Shown here piece after piece: positions 36,377-46,150 of a stretch of DNA of 64,000 bases (position 1 is the first letter of the stretch; each line of letters starts with the position of its first letter). The notes below the pieces were generated by a model. That model worked only from the letters and a program-made list of their open reading frames with translations. It ran no database searches and had not been told where the DNA came from. Made by a program: the position numbers and the translations under genes. The stretch comes from Cytophagales bacterium (GTDB lineage Bacteria > Bacteroidota > Bacteroidia > Cytophagales > JAAEPT01). Where the stretch lies: contig JAAEPT010000128.1 of the NCBI GenBank assembly GCA_024232295.1, forward strand, positions 62,001-126,000, read 5' to 3'.

Positions 36377-37177
36377 ATGGCTGATAAAGTTCGTATTCTT
36401 TACGTTGCAAGTGAAATCAAACCTTTCCTTAAACTGACTGATGTTGGAGACTTTGTGCGTAAGTTACCACAAGCAATGCATGAGAAGGGGATGGAAATAC
36501 GTATCCTAGTGCCTAGATTTGGAGTAATTAATGAGCGTAAAAATAGATTGCATGAAGTTGTTCGTTTATCTGGAATTAACATTTCTATGGATGGGGACGA
36601 AAAGCCATTGGTTATCAAAGTAGCTTCTATTCCAAATGCAAAATTACAGGTTTACTTCATTGATAATGAAGATTATTTTCAAAGAAAATCTGCTTTTGTT
36701 GACAAAGAAGGAGAGTTCCATGCAGATAATGATGAAAGAGCAATTTTCTTCTGTAAAGGAGTATTAGAAACAGTTCGTAAACTGGGATGGGCTCCTGATA
36801 TTATTCACTGTAATGATTGGATGACAAGTTTAATTCCTTTATACTTGAACACTACTTATTGTAATGATCCTATTTTCCAAAATTCAAAATCTGTATTCTC
36901 TGTATATGATAATGCATTTGATTTTCAATTTGAGGGAGATACTATTGCCAAAGCAAAAACTTTCGGATTAGAGGATGATTTATTACAACATTTATCTTCA
37001 GCTAATTATGAAAATTTTGTAAAAATTGGAGTAGAAAATGCTGATTGTGTAATCAATACTACAGAAAGTGAAGAATTGGTAAATGAAGCAAAAGAAGTAA
37101 AGCAAGGTGCAATAGAGTTGAGCGAAGATGCGTTAGATTCATATTATAACTTATATAACGAAATAGCAAATAAATAA
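36377..37177 (+). CDS. Glycogen/starch synthase-like protein, GT5 N-terminal half only
   Basis: A 266-residue protein matching only the N-terminal GT5 domain of glycogen synthase (ILYVASEIKPFLKLTDVGDFVRKLP; DIIHCNDWMTSLIPLYL). The usual ADP-glucose-binding K-x-G-G near the N-terminus is replaced by KLTDVGD, and the entire C-terminal GT1 Rossmann domain is absent. It is not broken: the frame ends cleanly and the DUF4270 gene follows after 2 bases. As I recall, short versions of this kind next to panC occur in many Bacteroidota. Catalysis is doubtful; a carbohydrate-binding or regulatory role is possible. Confidence 0.85.
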   Translation: MADKVRILYVASEIKPFLKLTDVGDFVRKLPQAMHEKGMEIRILVPRFGVINERKNRLHEVVRLSGINISMDGDEKPLVIKVASIPNAKLQVYFIDNEDYFQRKSAFVDKEGEFHADNDERAIFFCKGVLETVRKLGWAPDIIHCNDWMTSLIPLYLNTTYCNDPIFQNSKSVFSVYDNAFDFQFEGDTIAKAKTFGLEDDLLQHLSSANYENFVKIGVENADCVINTTESEELVNEAKEVKQGAIELSEDALDSYYNLYNEIANK

Positions 37178-37179
37178 TA

Positions 37180-38529
37180 ATGAGAAGAAATTCTTTAGTT
37201 TTAAAGCTGATATGTATTGTATCGGCTTTTTTTGTGGCTTGTGAAGACCCAAATGAAGTGGGTAGTTCATTACAACAAAATAATATCAACACAAATGTGA
37301 TTGATACTTTTAGCATTGAATCGAAAGTGGTTTACTATCCTAATGATATCACAACGAATCAAGCCATTGCTCTTCTAGTAGGTACTCATAATGATGCTGA
37401 ATTTGGAACAACAGAAGCTAAAAGCTTTTTTCAAATCTTACAGATCACAGAAAATGTTACATTAGACGCTTCTGCTACTTGTGATTCTGTATCTTTAGAA
37501 TTGCCTTACCGAACAGTGGGATATTCTTACAACAAAGGGATTGGTACAAGAACATATTATCATCAACAATTTGTGGGTGATGTTAGTAGGGAACAAACAA
37601 TCTATGTTCATCAATTAGAGGAAGATATTTTAGAACAAGATTATACAACAAAAGATGAACTGACTTATGGTTCAAATCCTGTGGGAAGTATTACAAAATC
37701 TCATCAACTTTATGAAGGTGGAGCATCTCAAGATAGTACATATTACCTTACAATTCCTCTAGAAGTAAGTACAGGAAATGAAATTCTATCAGCTAGTAAT
37801 AATGTTACAAATGATGTCTTAGTCTCAAACTTCAAAGGTTTTGCATTGGTGGGAGACGAAGATGATAACAACTCTATCTTAGCTTTTGAACATATAACCA
37901 AAGTAGCTAGGCTTTTTGTATACTATCATACTGATGAAGAAGATAGTTTAAGTTTGGAATATAGAATCAATGTCAATAGTAAGAATTTCAATCAAATTAC
38001 AGCAGACCTATCAACAAGTTCTGTAAATACATTAACAGAAGAAGGAAATGAAATTTCTACAAATGACCTAAACAACCTAGGATATATTCAGGCTGGTACT
38101 GGTATCCACACACAAATAAGTCTACCTTCTTTACAGAAATTTGTCACAGAAAATAATACAGTTGCCATTAATAAAGCTGAATTAGAAGTATTTGTGAATG
38201 AAAGTGTAGCGGATTCTGCTTTTGAAAATGGTCCTCCCTTTAATATTGTTTTAACAGATATTGAACAAGAAGAAATCAGAAATGATGAAAGCTTGTATAG
38301 TAGTGTACCTGCCTTTGCTTTTTCTTATGATGCAATCAATAAGAAATATAATGTAAACATCACAGAGTTTGTACAAGAGCTTGTCACAAAAGAAGATACA
38401 TTGACAGAGCTAATCATTGCTCCAAGCTTGAATGCTACACGTACTAATTATACTACTTTTTATGATGGGGATGCTATACATGGTGAAAAAGCCATGAAAC
38501 TAAAAATATATTACTCAGAAGTAAAATAA
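37180..38529 (+). CDS. DUF4270 family lipoprotein
   Basis: A 449-residue lipoprotein; the lipobox FFVAC places the lipidated Cys at position 21. The mature protein begins EDPNEVGSSLQ and continues with the DUF4270 pattern (IESKVVYYPNDITTNQAIALLVGTHNDAEFGTTEA shortened here to its recognisable parts ALLVGTHNDAEFG and KSFFQILQ). It is beta-rich and probably sits at the outer membrane or surface. It starts 2 bases after the half glycogen synthase gene, so the two are coupled. The family's function is unknown to me. Confidence 0.88.
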   Translation: MRRNSLVLKLICIVSAFFVACEDPNEVGSSLQQNNINTNVIDTFSIESKVVYYPNDITTNQAIALLVGTHNDAEFGTTEAKSFFQILQITENVTLDASATCDSVSLELPYRTVGYSYNKGIGTRTYYHQQFVGDVSREQTIYVHQLEEDILEQDYTTKDELTYGSNPVGSITKSHQLYEGGASQDSTYYLTIPLEVSTGNEILSASNNVTNDVLVSNFKGFALVGDEDDNNSILAFEHITKVARLFVYYHTDEEDSLSLEYRINVNSKNFNQITADLSTSSVNTLTEEGNEISTNDLNNLGYIQAGTGIHTQISLPSLQKFVTENNTVAINKAELEVFVNESVADSAFENGPPFNIVLTDIEQEEIRNDESLYSSVPAFAFSYDAINKKYNVNITEFVQELVTKEDTLTELIIAPSLNATRTNYTTFYDGDAIHGEKAMKLKIYYSEVK

Positions 38530-38541
38530 ATCATCAATAAT

Positions 38542-38575
38542 AAAGAGGATATTCAATAAAGAATATCCTCTTTTG
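38542..38575. terminator. Bidirectional terminator
   Basis: A perfect 13-bp stem (38542-38554 AAAGAGGATATTC with 38561-38573), 6-nt loop and T-run lie between the convergent DUF4270 and GNAT genes. The hairpin ends 4 bases from the GNAT stop. Confidence 0.87.
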
Positions 38576-38577
38576 CT

Positions 38578-39015
38578 TTATATGCTTAAGTTTAAGTAAC
38601 AGAAATCATTATTCATCACAAACCCCATATGTTGATATAAGTTTTGAGCTTTTGTATTTGTCAAAGCTGTAGAAATATCAACACGCTTCGCATTTTTTTC
38701 TTTTGCCAAGTCAAATGTTTGTTGAATTAGTTTTGTCCCTATCCCTTTGTTTCTAGCAGATTTATGCACAAACAAATCATTTAACACAAATATTCTACCT
38801 AATGAAAAGGAAGAAAACGATTCATAAATCACTACAAACCCATTTGCCTGTTCTCCCTCATAAGAAAGAAATATATTTGCTTCATCATTGGATAGACGTT
38901 CTATCAAAAATGCTCTAAATTCCTTATCATCAATTGGTCTTTCATAGAATTCCATGTATTGATGAAATAATGGCATTAAATCTTCTAAATTCTCTAAGGT
39001 TACTTTTTTGATCAT
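38578..39015 (-). CDS. GNAT family N-acetyltransferase
   Basis: A 145-residue protein with the GNAT acetyl-CoA-binding motif A, ARNKGIGTKLIQQTFDLA (R-x2-G-x-G), preceded by the strand FVLNDLFV and followed by NTKAQNLYQHMGFV. The substrate is not readable; a small-molecule amine or a protein N-terminus are both possible. It is downstream of the TPR gene by 11 bases. Confidence 0.9.
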   Translation of the reverse strand: MIKKVTLENLEDLMPLFHQYMEFYERPIDDKEFRAFLIERLSNDEANIFLSYEGEQANGFVVIYESFSSFSLGRIFVLNDLFVHKSARNKGIGTKLIQQTFDLAKEKNAKRVDISTALTNTKAQNLYQHMGFVMNNDFCYLNLSI

Positions 39016-39026
39016 TATTTAAGTTT

Positions 39027-39632
39027 TTACCAATCCAAAAAATCTGACTTCCAGTAGTTTTCATCTATCCCACTATCTAAAGCTAAATTTTCACTACTTT
39101 TTCTTCTGATTTGTCTACTCTGCTCTACTTTGAGCTGAGTCTCTTGAATAGCTTTGTGTGTTTTTAAATTATTTGCTTGTTGAAGGCGTGAGATTGCATC
39201 CTCAACAATAGTTAGATATATTGAAACAATGGGGTGAGAAGGTATTGATTCTGTAACCTTGTCAAAGTCTCTCTTAGCTCCATAAAAATTATCAATATGA
39301 TAGCGGCAAATCCCACGATTAATACGTGCTTGATGCATATTAGGAGCTTGGTTAATAACTAGTGAAAAATCTAAAATTGCTTCCTTATAATCTTTTATAC
39401 GCATTTTGCAATAAGCTCTTTCATAATGCATTTGAGCAGAATATGGCATTATGTGAATAGCAGAGTCATACTGTAAAATTGCCTTCTCAAACTCTTCTTG
39501 TAATAATAAAGTTCTTGCTTTTTGATGATATTTTTGAATGTTTTCTGCATTCTGCCCCATTAGAGCAAAAGCAAAACCTAAAAACAACCAAAATACTATG
39601 CGTTTCTTTTTAATTTCTGCTGCCAATTCCAT
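39027..39632 (-). CDS. Secreted or membrane-anchored TPR protein
   Basis: A 201-residue protein with a hydrophobic N-terminal segment (about 10-25, signal peptide or anchor, [19 protein letters not shown]). Three tetratricopeptide repeats follow, e.g. [20 protein letters not shown], then a basic, Ser-rich tail. It probably acts as a periplasmic binding scaffold. Its first 37 bases overlap the end of recQ, which suggests coupled translation, though a later start cannot be ruled out. Confidence 0.8.
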   Translation of the reverse strand: MELAAEIKKKRIVFWLFLGFAFALMGQNAENIQKYHQKARTLLLQEEFEKAILQYDSAIHIMPYSAQMHYERAYCKMRIKDYKEAILDFSLVINQAPNMHQARINRGICRYHIDNFYGAKRDFDKVTESIPSHPIVSIYLTIVEDAISRLQQANNLKTHKAIQETQLKVEQSRQIRRKSSENLALDSGIDENYWKSDFLDW

Positions 39633-41746
39633 ACCCCCAAGCCTAAACGAATTTTATGATATTCTACTTTTTCTTCAAGATAATCAAAAATAGGATTTAA
39701 CATCTTGTTTTCTCCTGTAAACTCAATTGCCTCAAATATCTTCTCTAATTCCTCTGTATTAATATATTCATCAATTGAAATTGTATGTCCTCTCTGGATT
39801 AAGGTAGCAATGTGACTATATACAGTGAGAGCTTTCAGATTTCTCTCACGAGCAATTTCATCAACAGTTTTTCCTTTTTGTAATAAATCCAAGGTAAGAA
39901 TATAGGTTGCTCCCTTCATATTATTCTCATCTTGGTAAAAGTTTACCATCTCTTCTACTGTTGTTTCCAAAAATGCTTTTCCATAAGCTTCAAACTTAGC
40001 TTCACTCATCCCAGAAATTTGGTTCATTTCCCATTCAGATGTTGGTTTTACTTTTACAATTTGCTTCAATGTAGTATCCGAAAAAATTTGATCTGGACTT
40101 AACCAAGTATCTTCAGCAAATCGTTTTCTAAGTTTAATAAGAGCAGAAAAAATACCTTCTTCCAATCTTTCTGACTTACTCTTACTAAGAGGTGCAATTT
40201 TCTTCTCTTCTTTTCTCTTTTGTAGAATATTATGTAGCGAAACTAATCTTACTTGTTCTCTTCCAAATAAAACTTCCTTTGCCAATGGAGTTAACTTCAA
40301 ATAATGGTGGTCATCATACGCAATTTCAACTAATCCTTGATGCATTAACTGAACAATAAAATTCTGCCAATCCAAAAAACCAATATCAGCACCAGCTCCA
40401 TGCGTTTTGATTTTATCAAACCCTTTTTTAATGATTTCTTGGTTTCGAGAACCCCTTAATACATCAATCAACATCGAAACCCCAACTGATTCATTGGTTC
40501 GAGCCACTGCAGAAAGAGCTTTTTGAGCAATGACTGTTCCATCAAACTCTTGTGGAGGATTTAGACATACATCACAATTTCCACAGTTTTCAGTCAAAGT
40601 TTCATTAAAATAACTTAATAGAATTTTTCTACGACAAGTCAAAGATTCTGCAAATTGTTGCATTCTTTCCAACTTAGCCAATTGCAATTCTTTTTGACCA
40701 CTTTCCTCAACAAAACCTCTTAGAATAGAAATATCTGAAAATGAATAAAATAGTAAAGTATCACTTGGTAAACCATCTCTCCCACCTCTACCAATTTCTT
40801 GATAGTAGCTCTCAATATTTTTAGGTACATTATAATGGATTACCCAACGAACATTGGATTTGTCAATTCCCATTCCAAATGCAATTGTTGCACAAATAAT
40901 GCGAACATCATCTCTCAAAAAAGCTGTCTGTACCTCAGAGCGATCACTTGAACTCATTCCTGCATGATAAGCCAAAGCATCATAACCAAAACCTTGTAGT
41001 TTTTCAGCTAAACTCTCAGTTGTCTTTCTACTCAAACAATAAATAATACCTGACTGCTCTTTTCTTCCTTCCAAATAACGCAAAATCACTTGCATTCTAT
41101 TTTTTGCAGGACGAACATTCAAACTAAGATTGGGTCTATCAAAAGAACTTAAAAACACATTAGGCTCTCTTAATTGCAATTGTTCACAAATATCCTTTCT
41201 TGTTACCTTATCTGCTGTAGCTGTCAATGCCACTACAGGGACATTATTCAGCCAACTTTTAAGTACTTTCAATTGAGTATATTCTGGACGAAAATCATGT
41301 CCCCAAGAAGAAATACAATGAGCTTCATCAACTGCCACCAAACTAATTTCTAATTGCTGAATAAAGGTCAAAAAAGAGTGTGTAAGTAATTTTTCAGGAG
41401 AAACATATAACAACTTCAATTCCTTATTTACCAATTGTTTTGCTACTTCTCTTTCTCCATCTATCCCCAAAGAACTATTCAAAAAAGCTGCATTTACTCC
41501 ATTAGCTTGTAAAGCTTGTACTTGGTCTTGCATCAAGGCAATCAAGGGAGAAATAACTAAGGTCAAACCATCTAATACCAAAGCAGGAACTTGATAACAA
41601 ACTGATTTTCCTCCACCTGTGGGCATAATTACCAAAGTATCCTTCTTATCTAAAATAGAAGCAATTACATCTTCCTGATTGGGACGAAAAGAAGAATATC
41701 CAAAGTATTTTTTAAGTGCTTTTTTAGCTTCTTGAATAGTGGACAT
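39596..41746 (-). CDS. recQ: ATP-dependent DNA helicase RecQ
   Basis: A 716-residue helicase. Walker [17 protein letters not shown] lies near 39-54, the DEAH box [19 protein letters not shown] near 136-154 and motif VI ([11 protein letters not shown]) near 315. A Zn-binding Cys cluster ([10 protein letters not shown]...CGNCDVC) and winged-helix region follow, then an HRDC domain (about 530-610), and a helix-turn-helix-like C-terminal extension ([19 protein letters not shown]) seen in many Bacteroidota/Firmicutes RecQ. It unwinds DNA for recombination and fork repair. Confidence 0.96.
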   Translation of the reverse strand: MSTIQEAKKALKKYFGYSSFRPNQEDVIASILDKKDTLVIMPTGGGKSVCYQVPALVLDGLTLVISPLIALMQDQVQALQANGVNAAFLNSSLGIDGEREVAKQLVNKELKLLYVSPEKLLTHSFLTFIQQLEISLVAVDEAHCISSWGHDFRPEYTQLKVLKSWLNNVPVVALTATADKVTRKDICEQLQLREPNVFLSSFDRPNLSLNVRPAKNRMQVILRYLEGRKEQSGIIYCLSRKTTESLAEKLQGFGYDALAYHAGMSSSDRSEVQTAFLRDDVRIICATIAFGMGIDKSNVRWVIHYNVPKNIESYYQEIGRGGRDGLPSDTLLFYSFSDISILRGFVEESGQKELQLAKLERMQQFAESLTCRRKILLSYFNETLTENCGNCDVCLNPPQEFDGTVIAQKALSAVARTNESVGVSMLIDVLRGSRNQEIIKKGFDKIKTHGAGADIGFLDWQNFIVQLMHQGLVEIAYDDHHYLKLTPLAKEVLFGREQVRLVSLHNILQKRKEEKKIAPLSKSKSERLEEGIFSALIKLRKRFAEDTWLSPDQIFSDTTLKQIVKVKPTSEWEMNQISGMSEAKFEAYGKAFLETTVEEMVNFYQDENNMKGATYILTLDLLQKGKTVDEIARERNLKALTVYSHIATLIQRGHTISIDEYINTEELEKIFEAIEFTGENKMLNPIFDYLEEKVEYHKIRLGLGVWNWQQKLKRNA

Positions 41747-41748
41747 AG

Positions 41749-41955
41749 TTGATTAAGGTTCTAAGTGAATATGTAAAAATAGGGAAAGATTTATTACTTT
41801 CTTCATCTTTAGAAAAGCTTTTCCAAAAGCAGGAATTCAAAGTAATATGCAAATTTTCACAAAAAAAATCTTTTGATATTGGAGCTATCGCTATTCCAGA
41901 AATAGCAAATTCAATCCCTGTATTGGTTTATATTGGATATGCAAGATCTTTTTAA
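41749..41955 (+). CDS. Doubtful 68-residue ORF between recQ and rpiB
   Basis: An open frame beginning with TTG directly after an in-frame TAG (41746-41748), with no ATG alternative. The product ([20 protein letters not shown]...[12 protein letters not shown]) has protein-like composition but matches nothing I know. It begins only 2 bases from the divergent recQ start, so any promoter would have to lie inside recQ. A terminator at 41972-42007 follows it but is explained by rpiB as well. It may be a real small gene, a gene remnant or chance. Confidence 0.25.
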   Translation: MIKVLSEYVKIGKDLLLSSSLEKLFQKQEFKVICKFSQKKSFDIGAIAIPEIANSIPVLVYIGYARSF

Positions 41956-41971
41956 GAGTTTACAGAAAACG

Positions 41972-42007
41972 AAAAAGCCATTCCTCATAAATGAGAAATG
42001 GCTTTTT
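41972..42007. terminator. Terminator after rpiB (bidirectional form)
   Basis: A 17-bp stem with one mismatch (41972-41988 with 41991-42007, starting AAAAAGCCATT) and a 2-nt loop, with A/T runs on both sides, lies 20 bases beyond the rpiB stop. Confidence 0.8.
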
Positions 42008-42027
42008 TATTACAAATGATTTTGTAA

Positions 42028-42465
42028 TTATTTACAAGCGATTTTATTCACTCTATTTTCATGTCTTCCACCTTCAAAATCTGTAGTGATAAATGTATCT
42101 ACAAATGTTTTTGCATCATCGAGAGATACAAAACGAGCAGGAATAGCCAATACATTTGCATTATTATGTTGTCTTGCCAAAGCAGCCAAATCATTTTGCC
42201 AAACTAAAGCAGAACGAATATCTTGGTACTTATTTGCTACCATATTTACTCCATTTCCACTACCACAAATGATGATACCAAAGTTAAATTCTTTTGATTC
42301 CACTCCTTGAGCCAAAGGATGTACATAGTCAGGGTAATCACAAGAATCTTCACTATAAGGACCAAAGTCCTTTACTTCATATCCTTTACTTTCCAACAAA
42401 GCAATTACTTCTTTTTTGTAAGCAAATCCAGCATGATCTCCACCAATCGCAATTTTTAAAGACAT
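42028..42465 (-). CDS. rpiB: Ribose 5-phosphate isomerase B
   Basis: A 145-residue RpiB/LacAB family enzyme that interconverts ribose 5-phosphate and ribulose 5-phosphate. It starts KIAIGGDHAGFAYKKEV and has IIICGSGNGVNMVANK (active Cys in CGSGNG) and ALVWQNDLAALARQHNNANVLAIPAR. Length is typical. It diverges from the YjbQ gene. Confidence 0.94.
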   Translation of the reverse strand: MSLKIAIGGDHAGFAYKKEVIALLESKGYEVKDFGPYSEDSCDYPDYVHPLAQGVESKEFNFGIIICGSGNGVNMVANKYQDIRSALVWQNDLAALARQHNNANVLAIPARFVSLDDAKTFVDTFITTDFEGGRHENRVNKIACK

Positions 42466-42505
42466 AATTTCTATTTTTAATGACCTATTTATGGCAAAAG
42501 TAGTA

Positions 42506-42513
42506 TAATTTTG
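42506..42513 (+). promoter_or_regulatory. -7 promoter element of the YjbQ-family gene
   Basis: TAATTTTG exactly matches TAnnTTTG. Transcription would start near 42520, downstream of the in-frame TTG at 42511, which supports ATG 42538 as the true start. No clear -33 box is visible. Confidence 0.45.
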
Positions 42514-42537
42514 TCACGAAAAGAAATTTTAAAAAGA

Positions 42538-42960
42538 ATGCCATTTTATCAAAAGGAAATTACATTGCCAGCTTATTCGAGAGGTTTTCACTTAATTACA
42601 GAAATTGTAGAAAGAGCTGTACCCGAACTTCTTAATTGTAGAGTGGGCTTATTACATGTTTTTATCAAACACACTTCTGCTAGTCTTACGATCAATGAGA
42701 ATGCTGATCCGACCGTTCGTTATGACTTTGAGAGTCATTTCAATAAGTATATTCCAGAAAATGCTCCTTATTATCAACATGATTATGAAGGAAGTGATGA
42801 TATGCCTGCACACCTCAAAACAGCTACTTTGGGCACATCTGTGAGTATTCCTGTGAGCAATGGACAACTCAATTTGGGAATCTGGCAAGGAGTCTATCTT
42901 GGTGAACATAGAAATCATGCCAGTGGTCGCCAATTAGTAATTACTCTTCAAGGTGAATAA
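42538..42960 (+). CDS. YjbQ/UPF0047 family protein
   Basis: A 140-residue protein beginning MPFYQKEITLPAYSRGFHLITEIV, close to the typical YjbQ start. HTSASLTINENADPTVRYDFE and WQGVYLGEHRNHASGRQ are family hallmarks, the latter near the C-terminus. Some members have weak thiamine-phosphate synthase activity; the true role is unsettled. A TTG at 42511 would add nine residues but lies on top of the promoter element. The convergent lipoprotein gene ends 4 bases away. Confidence 0.9.
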   Translation: MPFYQKEITLPAYSRGFHLITEIVERAVPELLNCRVGLLHVFIKHTSASLTINENADPTVRYDFESHFNKYIPENAPYYQHDYEGSDDMPAHLKTATLGTSVSIPVSNGQLNLGIWQGVYLGEHRNHASGRQLVITLQGE

Positions 42961-42964
42961 ATGA

Positions 42965-44269
42965 CTATCGTGATGATGTTAATAGCTCAAAAGCATTTTT
43001 AGTATCATCTAACATGAATACATCAAGGTTGATTGTTCCAGATTGTGAAGAAGTTAATTGTAACTCTTTTACAACACTAGTTGCCTCTGAGCGAATTGGA
43101 ACCAAATGGTCATCATCTAATTCTTTTACATTAACATAAGCCGAAAGAGGAGAGCTAGATAAAATATTTTCTACTTCTTTGGAATGTTCTGTTTGTTTTT
43201 CTTCAAAAGGACGCAAAGCAATTGTTACTGAGTGTTGGTTTAATTTTCCTTGTACTGGCAATAAAAACATTTTGAATGTATCATCATTCCCAAAAGAAAA
43301 GCCCATTTGCTTTAGAGATTTCTTTACCTCTCCTCTATTCTTAACTCCCAATGTCAAATAACCTCCAAATTTTAAGTTTTCTACTTTGTCGACCATATAT
43401 ACTCCTTCTCCTGTAAATACATTGGCAAGAGGAGAAACATCTACTGGAATACCTGCTCCTTGTTGTTTTAATGTGGTTTTAAAAATTTCTTCCATTGCCT
43501 TTTCAGAAATAGCAATGCTAAAATATGCCTTGGAGTCTACACTTGGCAGTTCTTTTAATACTTTACTAGAAACTCCATCTCTCAAAAATGTACTTAAAAA
43601 ATACTTCTCTACCCCTGTATATGAGATTTCTAAACTCATTTTCCCATTTTCAAAGTTATTAGACAAGCTTAAAGAATTTCCACTAATGTCATATTCTGGA
43701 GAATTTAAAGAAGGATACTCTTTTTGGATGCTCTTCATTCCAACCCAACCACTAATATCATCATCAGCTTTTATACAAGAAGTAAAATCAGCATGTTGTT
43801 CATATAAGCTCTGATCTTCATTAAAGAAACCCAAGATTTCCATTCGGTTTCCATTATTTTGACTACATATTGCTTTTCCATTTTTCCAAGCCAAAATATA
43901 ATTACCCATAATACTGGTATAAATTCCATCTTGCACTTGTACAACATGCCCTAGTTGTTCTTGCTTTCTTTTTAACTTTCCATCATCTAAAATACCAAAA
44001 GTCATTGCTACTGTCTCAAAGTCATTGTAAAAAAAGCGATATACTGGTTGTTGCTTATTGATAGATTCATTCAACAAATTATATTCTTCTTCAAATCCAA
44101 TTCTTAATAATTTGTCTGTATCTAATTTCTTTTCTGCAAAGGCAGGTAAATTAAATTTGAGCACCATATCTGCCTTATCAGGAATTAATAAAGCATGTTC
44201 AGGTTGAGTACACGAAAAAAATCCGATAACTATCGGTAAAAGCAAAAAGTAGCAAACCAGTCTATTCAT
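42965..44269 (-). CDS. DUF4836-like lipoprotein
   Basis: A 434-residue lipoprotein; the lipobox FFSC puts the lipidated Cys at position 20. The mature start (ALLIPDKADMVLKFNLPAFAEKKLDTDKLL) resembles DUF4836 family proteins of Bacteroidota, which open with an IP-x-D/A-x3-V pattern followed by alternating strand segments. It is probably an outer-membrane or periplasmic lipoprotein; function is unknown. It lies 75 bases downstream of fadE with no clear terminator, so it could be the tail of the fad transcript. Confidence 0.7.
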   Translation of the reverse strand: MNRLVCYFLLLPIVIGFFSCTQPEHALLIPDKADMVLKFNLPAFAEKKLDTDKLLRIGFEEEYNLLNESINKQQPVYRFFYNDFETVAMTFGILDDGKLKRKQEQLGHVVQVQDGIYTSIMGNYILAWKNGKAICSQNNGNRMEILGFFNEDQSLYEQHADFTSCIKADDDISGWVGMKSIQKEYPSLNSPEYDISGNSLSLSNNFENGKMSLEISYTGVEKYFLSTFLRDGVSSKVLKELPSVDSKAYFSIAISEKAMEEIFKTTLKQQGAGIPVDVSPLANVFTGEGVYMVDKVENLKFGGYLTLGVKNRGEVKKSLKQMGFSFGNDDTFKMFLLPVQGKLNQHSVTIALRPFEEKQTEHSKEVENILSSSPLSAYVNVKELDDDHLVPIRSEATSVVKELQLTSSQSGTINLDVFMLDDTKNAFELLTSSR

Positions 44270-44344
44270 AACATCATATTATTTTCAGACTAATTTACTA
44301 CTTTTTAGTGCCTTTTGTTATACTAAGGCGGGAGATATTTTATA

Positions 44345-46129
44345 TTAAGCTAAATAATCATTGGCATCAATGATTTTTCCAGCTATTTTTCTTCTTAAAT
44401 CACGAATATTAATAGGAGCTATTTTTGTAAATCTTTTCAATCCTAATAACATCATGCGTTGCATATCACCATCTGCAAAAGAAATAATGGCATCTTTTCC
44501 TGATTTATTTACTCGATCAACTGCATCAAAAACATATACTTTTGTCATTGCAATTTGGTGTTCACAAGCTGCTTCTCCTTTTGCATCTACTAGTTTTTGA
44601 GTACGTAGTAGAGCAGACTCAGCCATATACAAGTCAATAATCATATCTGCTGCATTCATCAAAATTTCTTGCTCATGCGATAATTTAGTCATGAACTTTT
44701 GAGCAGCAGCTCCAGCCACCATCAAGATAGCTTTCTTCATATTTTTGATCGCTTTTTCTTCTTCTGAGAATAATGTTGCCTCTTCTGTATTGAAATCGGG
44801 AATCCCCATTAACTCTCCTTGTACAGCTTTTGCAGGTCCCATTAAATCCAATTCTCCTTTCATTCCTTTCTTGAAGAACATATCCAGAATCAACATTCGA
44901 TTGATTTCATTTGTCCCTTCAAAGATTCGATTGATACGAGAATCTCTATATGAACGATCCATTGGGAAGTCAGCAGAGAAACCATAACCACCTAAGATTT
45001 GGACTCCTTCATCTGCTACATAATCCAATACTTCCGAACCTGCTACTTTTAGCAATGCACATTCAATTGCAAACTCCTTAGCTGCTTCTAAAATTGCTTG
45101 TTCGTAAGGCATTCCATCTTTTTGTAGTGCTTCTTCCATTTTTGTAATGTCATCCGAAGCACGATAAAGAGCAGCTTCTAATGCATATACACGTGTTACT
45201 TGTTCTGCTAATTTATATTGAATTGCCCCAAATCGAGCAATTGGTAATTTAAATTGTTGGCGTTCATTGGCATATTTCACAGCATGAGAAATTACTTTTT
45301 TGGCAGCCCCCAATGTTGCTCCTCCCAATTTAATACGACCAATATTTAAGATATTAAAGGCGATTAAATGTCCTTTTCCAATCTCACCCAGCACATTTTC
45401 TACAGGTACTTTACAGTCTTGAAAAAATACTTGGCGAGTAGAAGAACCTTTAATACCCATTTTGTGCTCTTCATTTCCTAGTGAAAGTCCATCTGTATCT
45501 TTATCAATGATAAACCCTGTGAATTTATCTCCATCAATTTGTGCAAATACCACAAATACATCTGCAAATCCTCCATTAGTTATCCACATTTTCTGTCCAT
45601 TAATGACATAATGCTTTCCATCATCTGTGAGAACTGCTTTTGTTTTGGCAGCCAAGGCATCAGAACCAGAACCTGGTTCAGTCAAACAATAACTTGCCTT
45701 CCATTCACCCATTGCCAGTTTTGGCAAATATTTTTGTTTTTGCTCCTCATTTCCAAAATAGAGAATTGGCAAAGTACCAATTCCTGTATGAGCAGCTAAT
45801 GCAACAGAAAAAGAGTGTCCACCTCCCAAAACTTCTGTTGTTAAAAGTGAAGTGTTGAAGTCTCCTCCAAAACCTCCATAATTTTCTGGAACAGAAATCG
45901 AGAGCAATCCTAATTGTCCTGCTTTGTCTAGTAAACTTGGCATGAGTCCTTCTTCAAGACTATCAATTCTATCTAATACTGGATCTATTTCTGCTTTCAA
46001 AAAGTCACTACAAGACATTGCAAGCATTCTTTGCTCTTCTGTCCATTCATCTGCAGTGAATATATCTTTAAAACTTATGTTGTCAATTAAGAACTGTCCA
46101 CCTTTAATTTTTTTATTGTTATCTCCCAT
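44345..46129 (-). CDS. fadE: Long-form acyl-CoA dehydrogenase
   Basis: A 594-residue FAD enzyme for the first step of fatty-acid beta-oxidation. The N-terminal/central ACAD domain (about 25-415) has CLTEPGSGSDALAAKT and MWITNGGFADVF (FAD and substrate loops) and ends with RDSRINRIFEGTNEI. An extra C-terminal helical domain of about 170 residues resembles the VLCAD/ACAD9 type, suggesting long-chain substrates and membrane contact. It is the last enzyme gene of a fadN-fadA-fadE series, as in Bacillus subtilis. Confidence 0.94.
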   Translation of the reverse strand: MGDNNKKIKGGQFLIDNISFKDIFTADEWTEEQRMLAMSCSDFLKAEIDPVLDRIDSLEEGLMPSLLDKAGQLGLLSISVPENYGGFGGDFNTSLLTTEVLGGGHSFSVALAAHTGIGTLPILYFGNEEQKQKYLPKLAMGEWKASYCLTEPGSGSDALAAKTKAVLTDDGKHYVINGQKMWITNGGFADVFVVFAQIDGDKFTGFIIDKDTDGLSLGNEEHKMGIKGSSTRQVFFQDCKVPVENVLGEIGKGHLIAFNILNIGRIKLGGATLGAAKKVISHAVKYANERQQFKLPIARFGAIQYKLAEQVTRVYALEAALYRASDDITKMEEALQKDGMPYEQAILEAAKEFAIECALLKVAGSEVLDYVADEGVQILGGYGFSADFPMDRSYRDSRINRIFEGTNEINRMLILDMFFKKGMKGELDLMGPAKAVQGELMGIPDFNTEEATLFSEEEKAIKNMKKAILMVAGAAAQKFMTKLSHEQEILMNAADMIIDLYMAESALLRTQKLVDAKGEAACEHQIAMTKVYVFDAVDRVNKSGKDAIISFADGDMQRMMLLGLKRFTKIAPINIRDLRRKIAGKIIDANDYLA

Positions 46130-46150
46130 AGTCGTAAAAATTTAATGTTT

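Noticed and set aside
42511-42537. Extended N-terminus of the YjbQ protein from TTG 42511
   Set aside because: The TTG lies within a perfect TAnnTTTG promoter box, and ATG 42538 gives the usual family start.
45539-45858. Two overlapping plus-strand open frames antisense to fadE
   Set aside because: Both are shadows of the acyl-CoA dehydrogenase gene, whose motifs are intact over this region.
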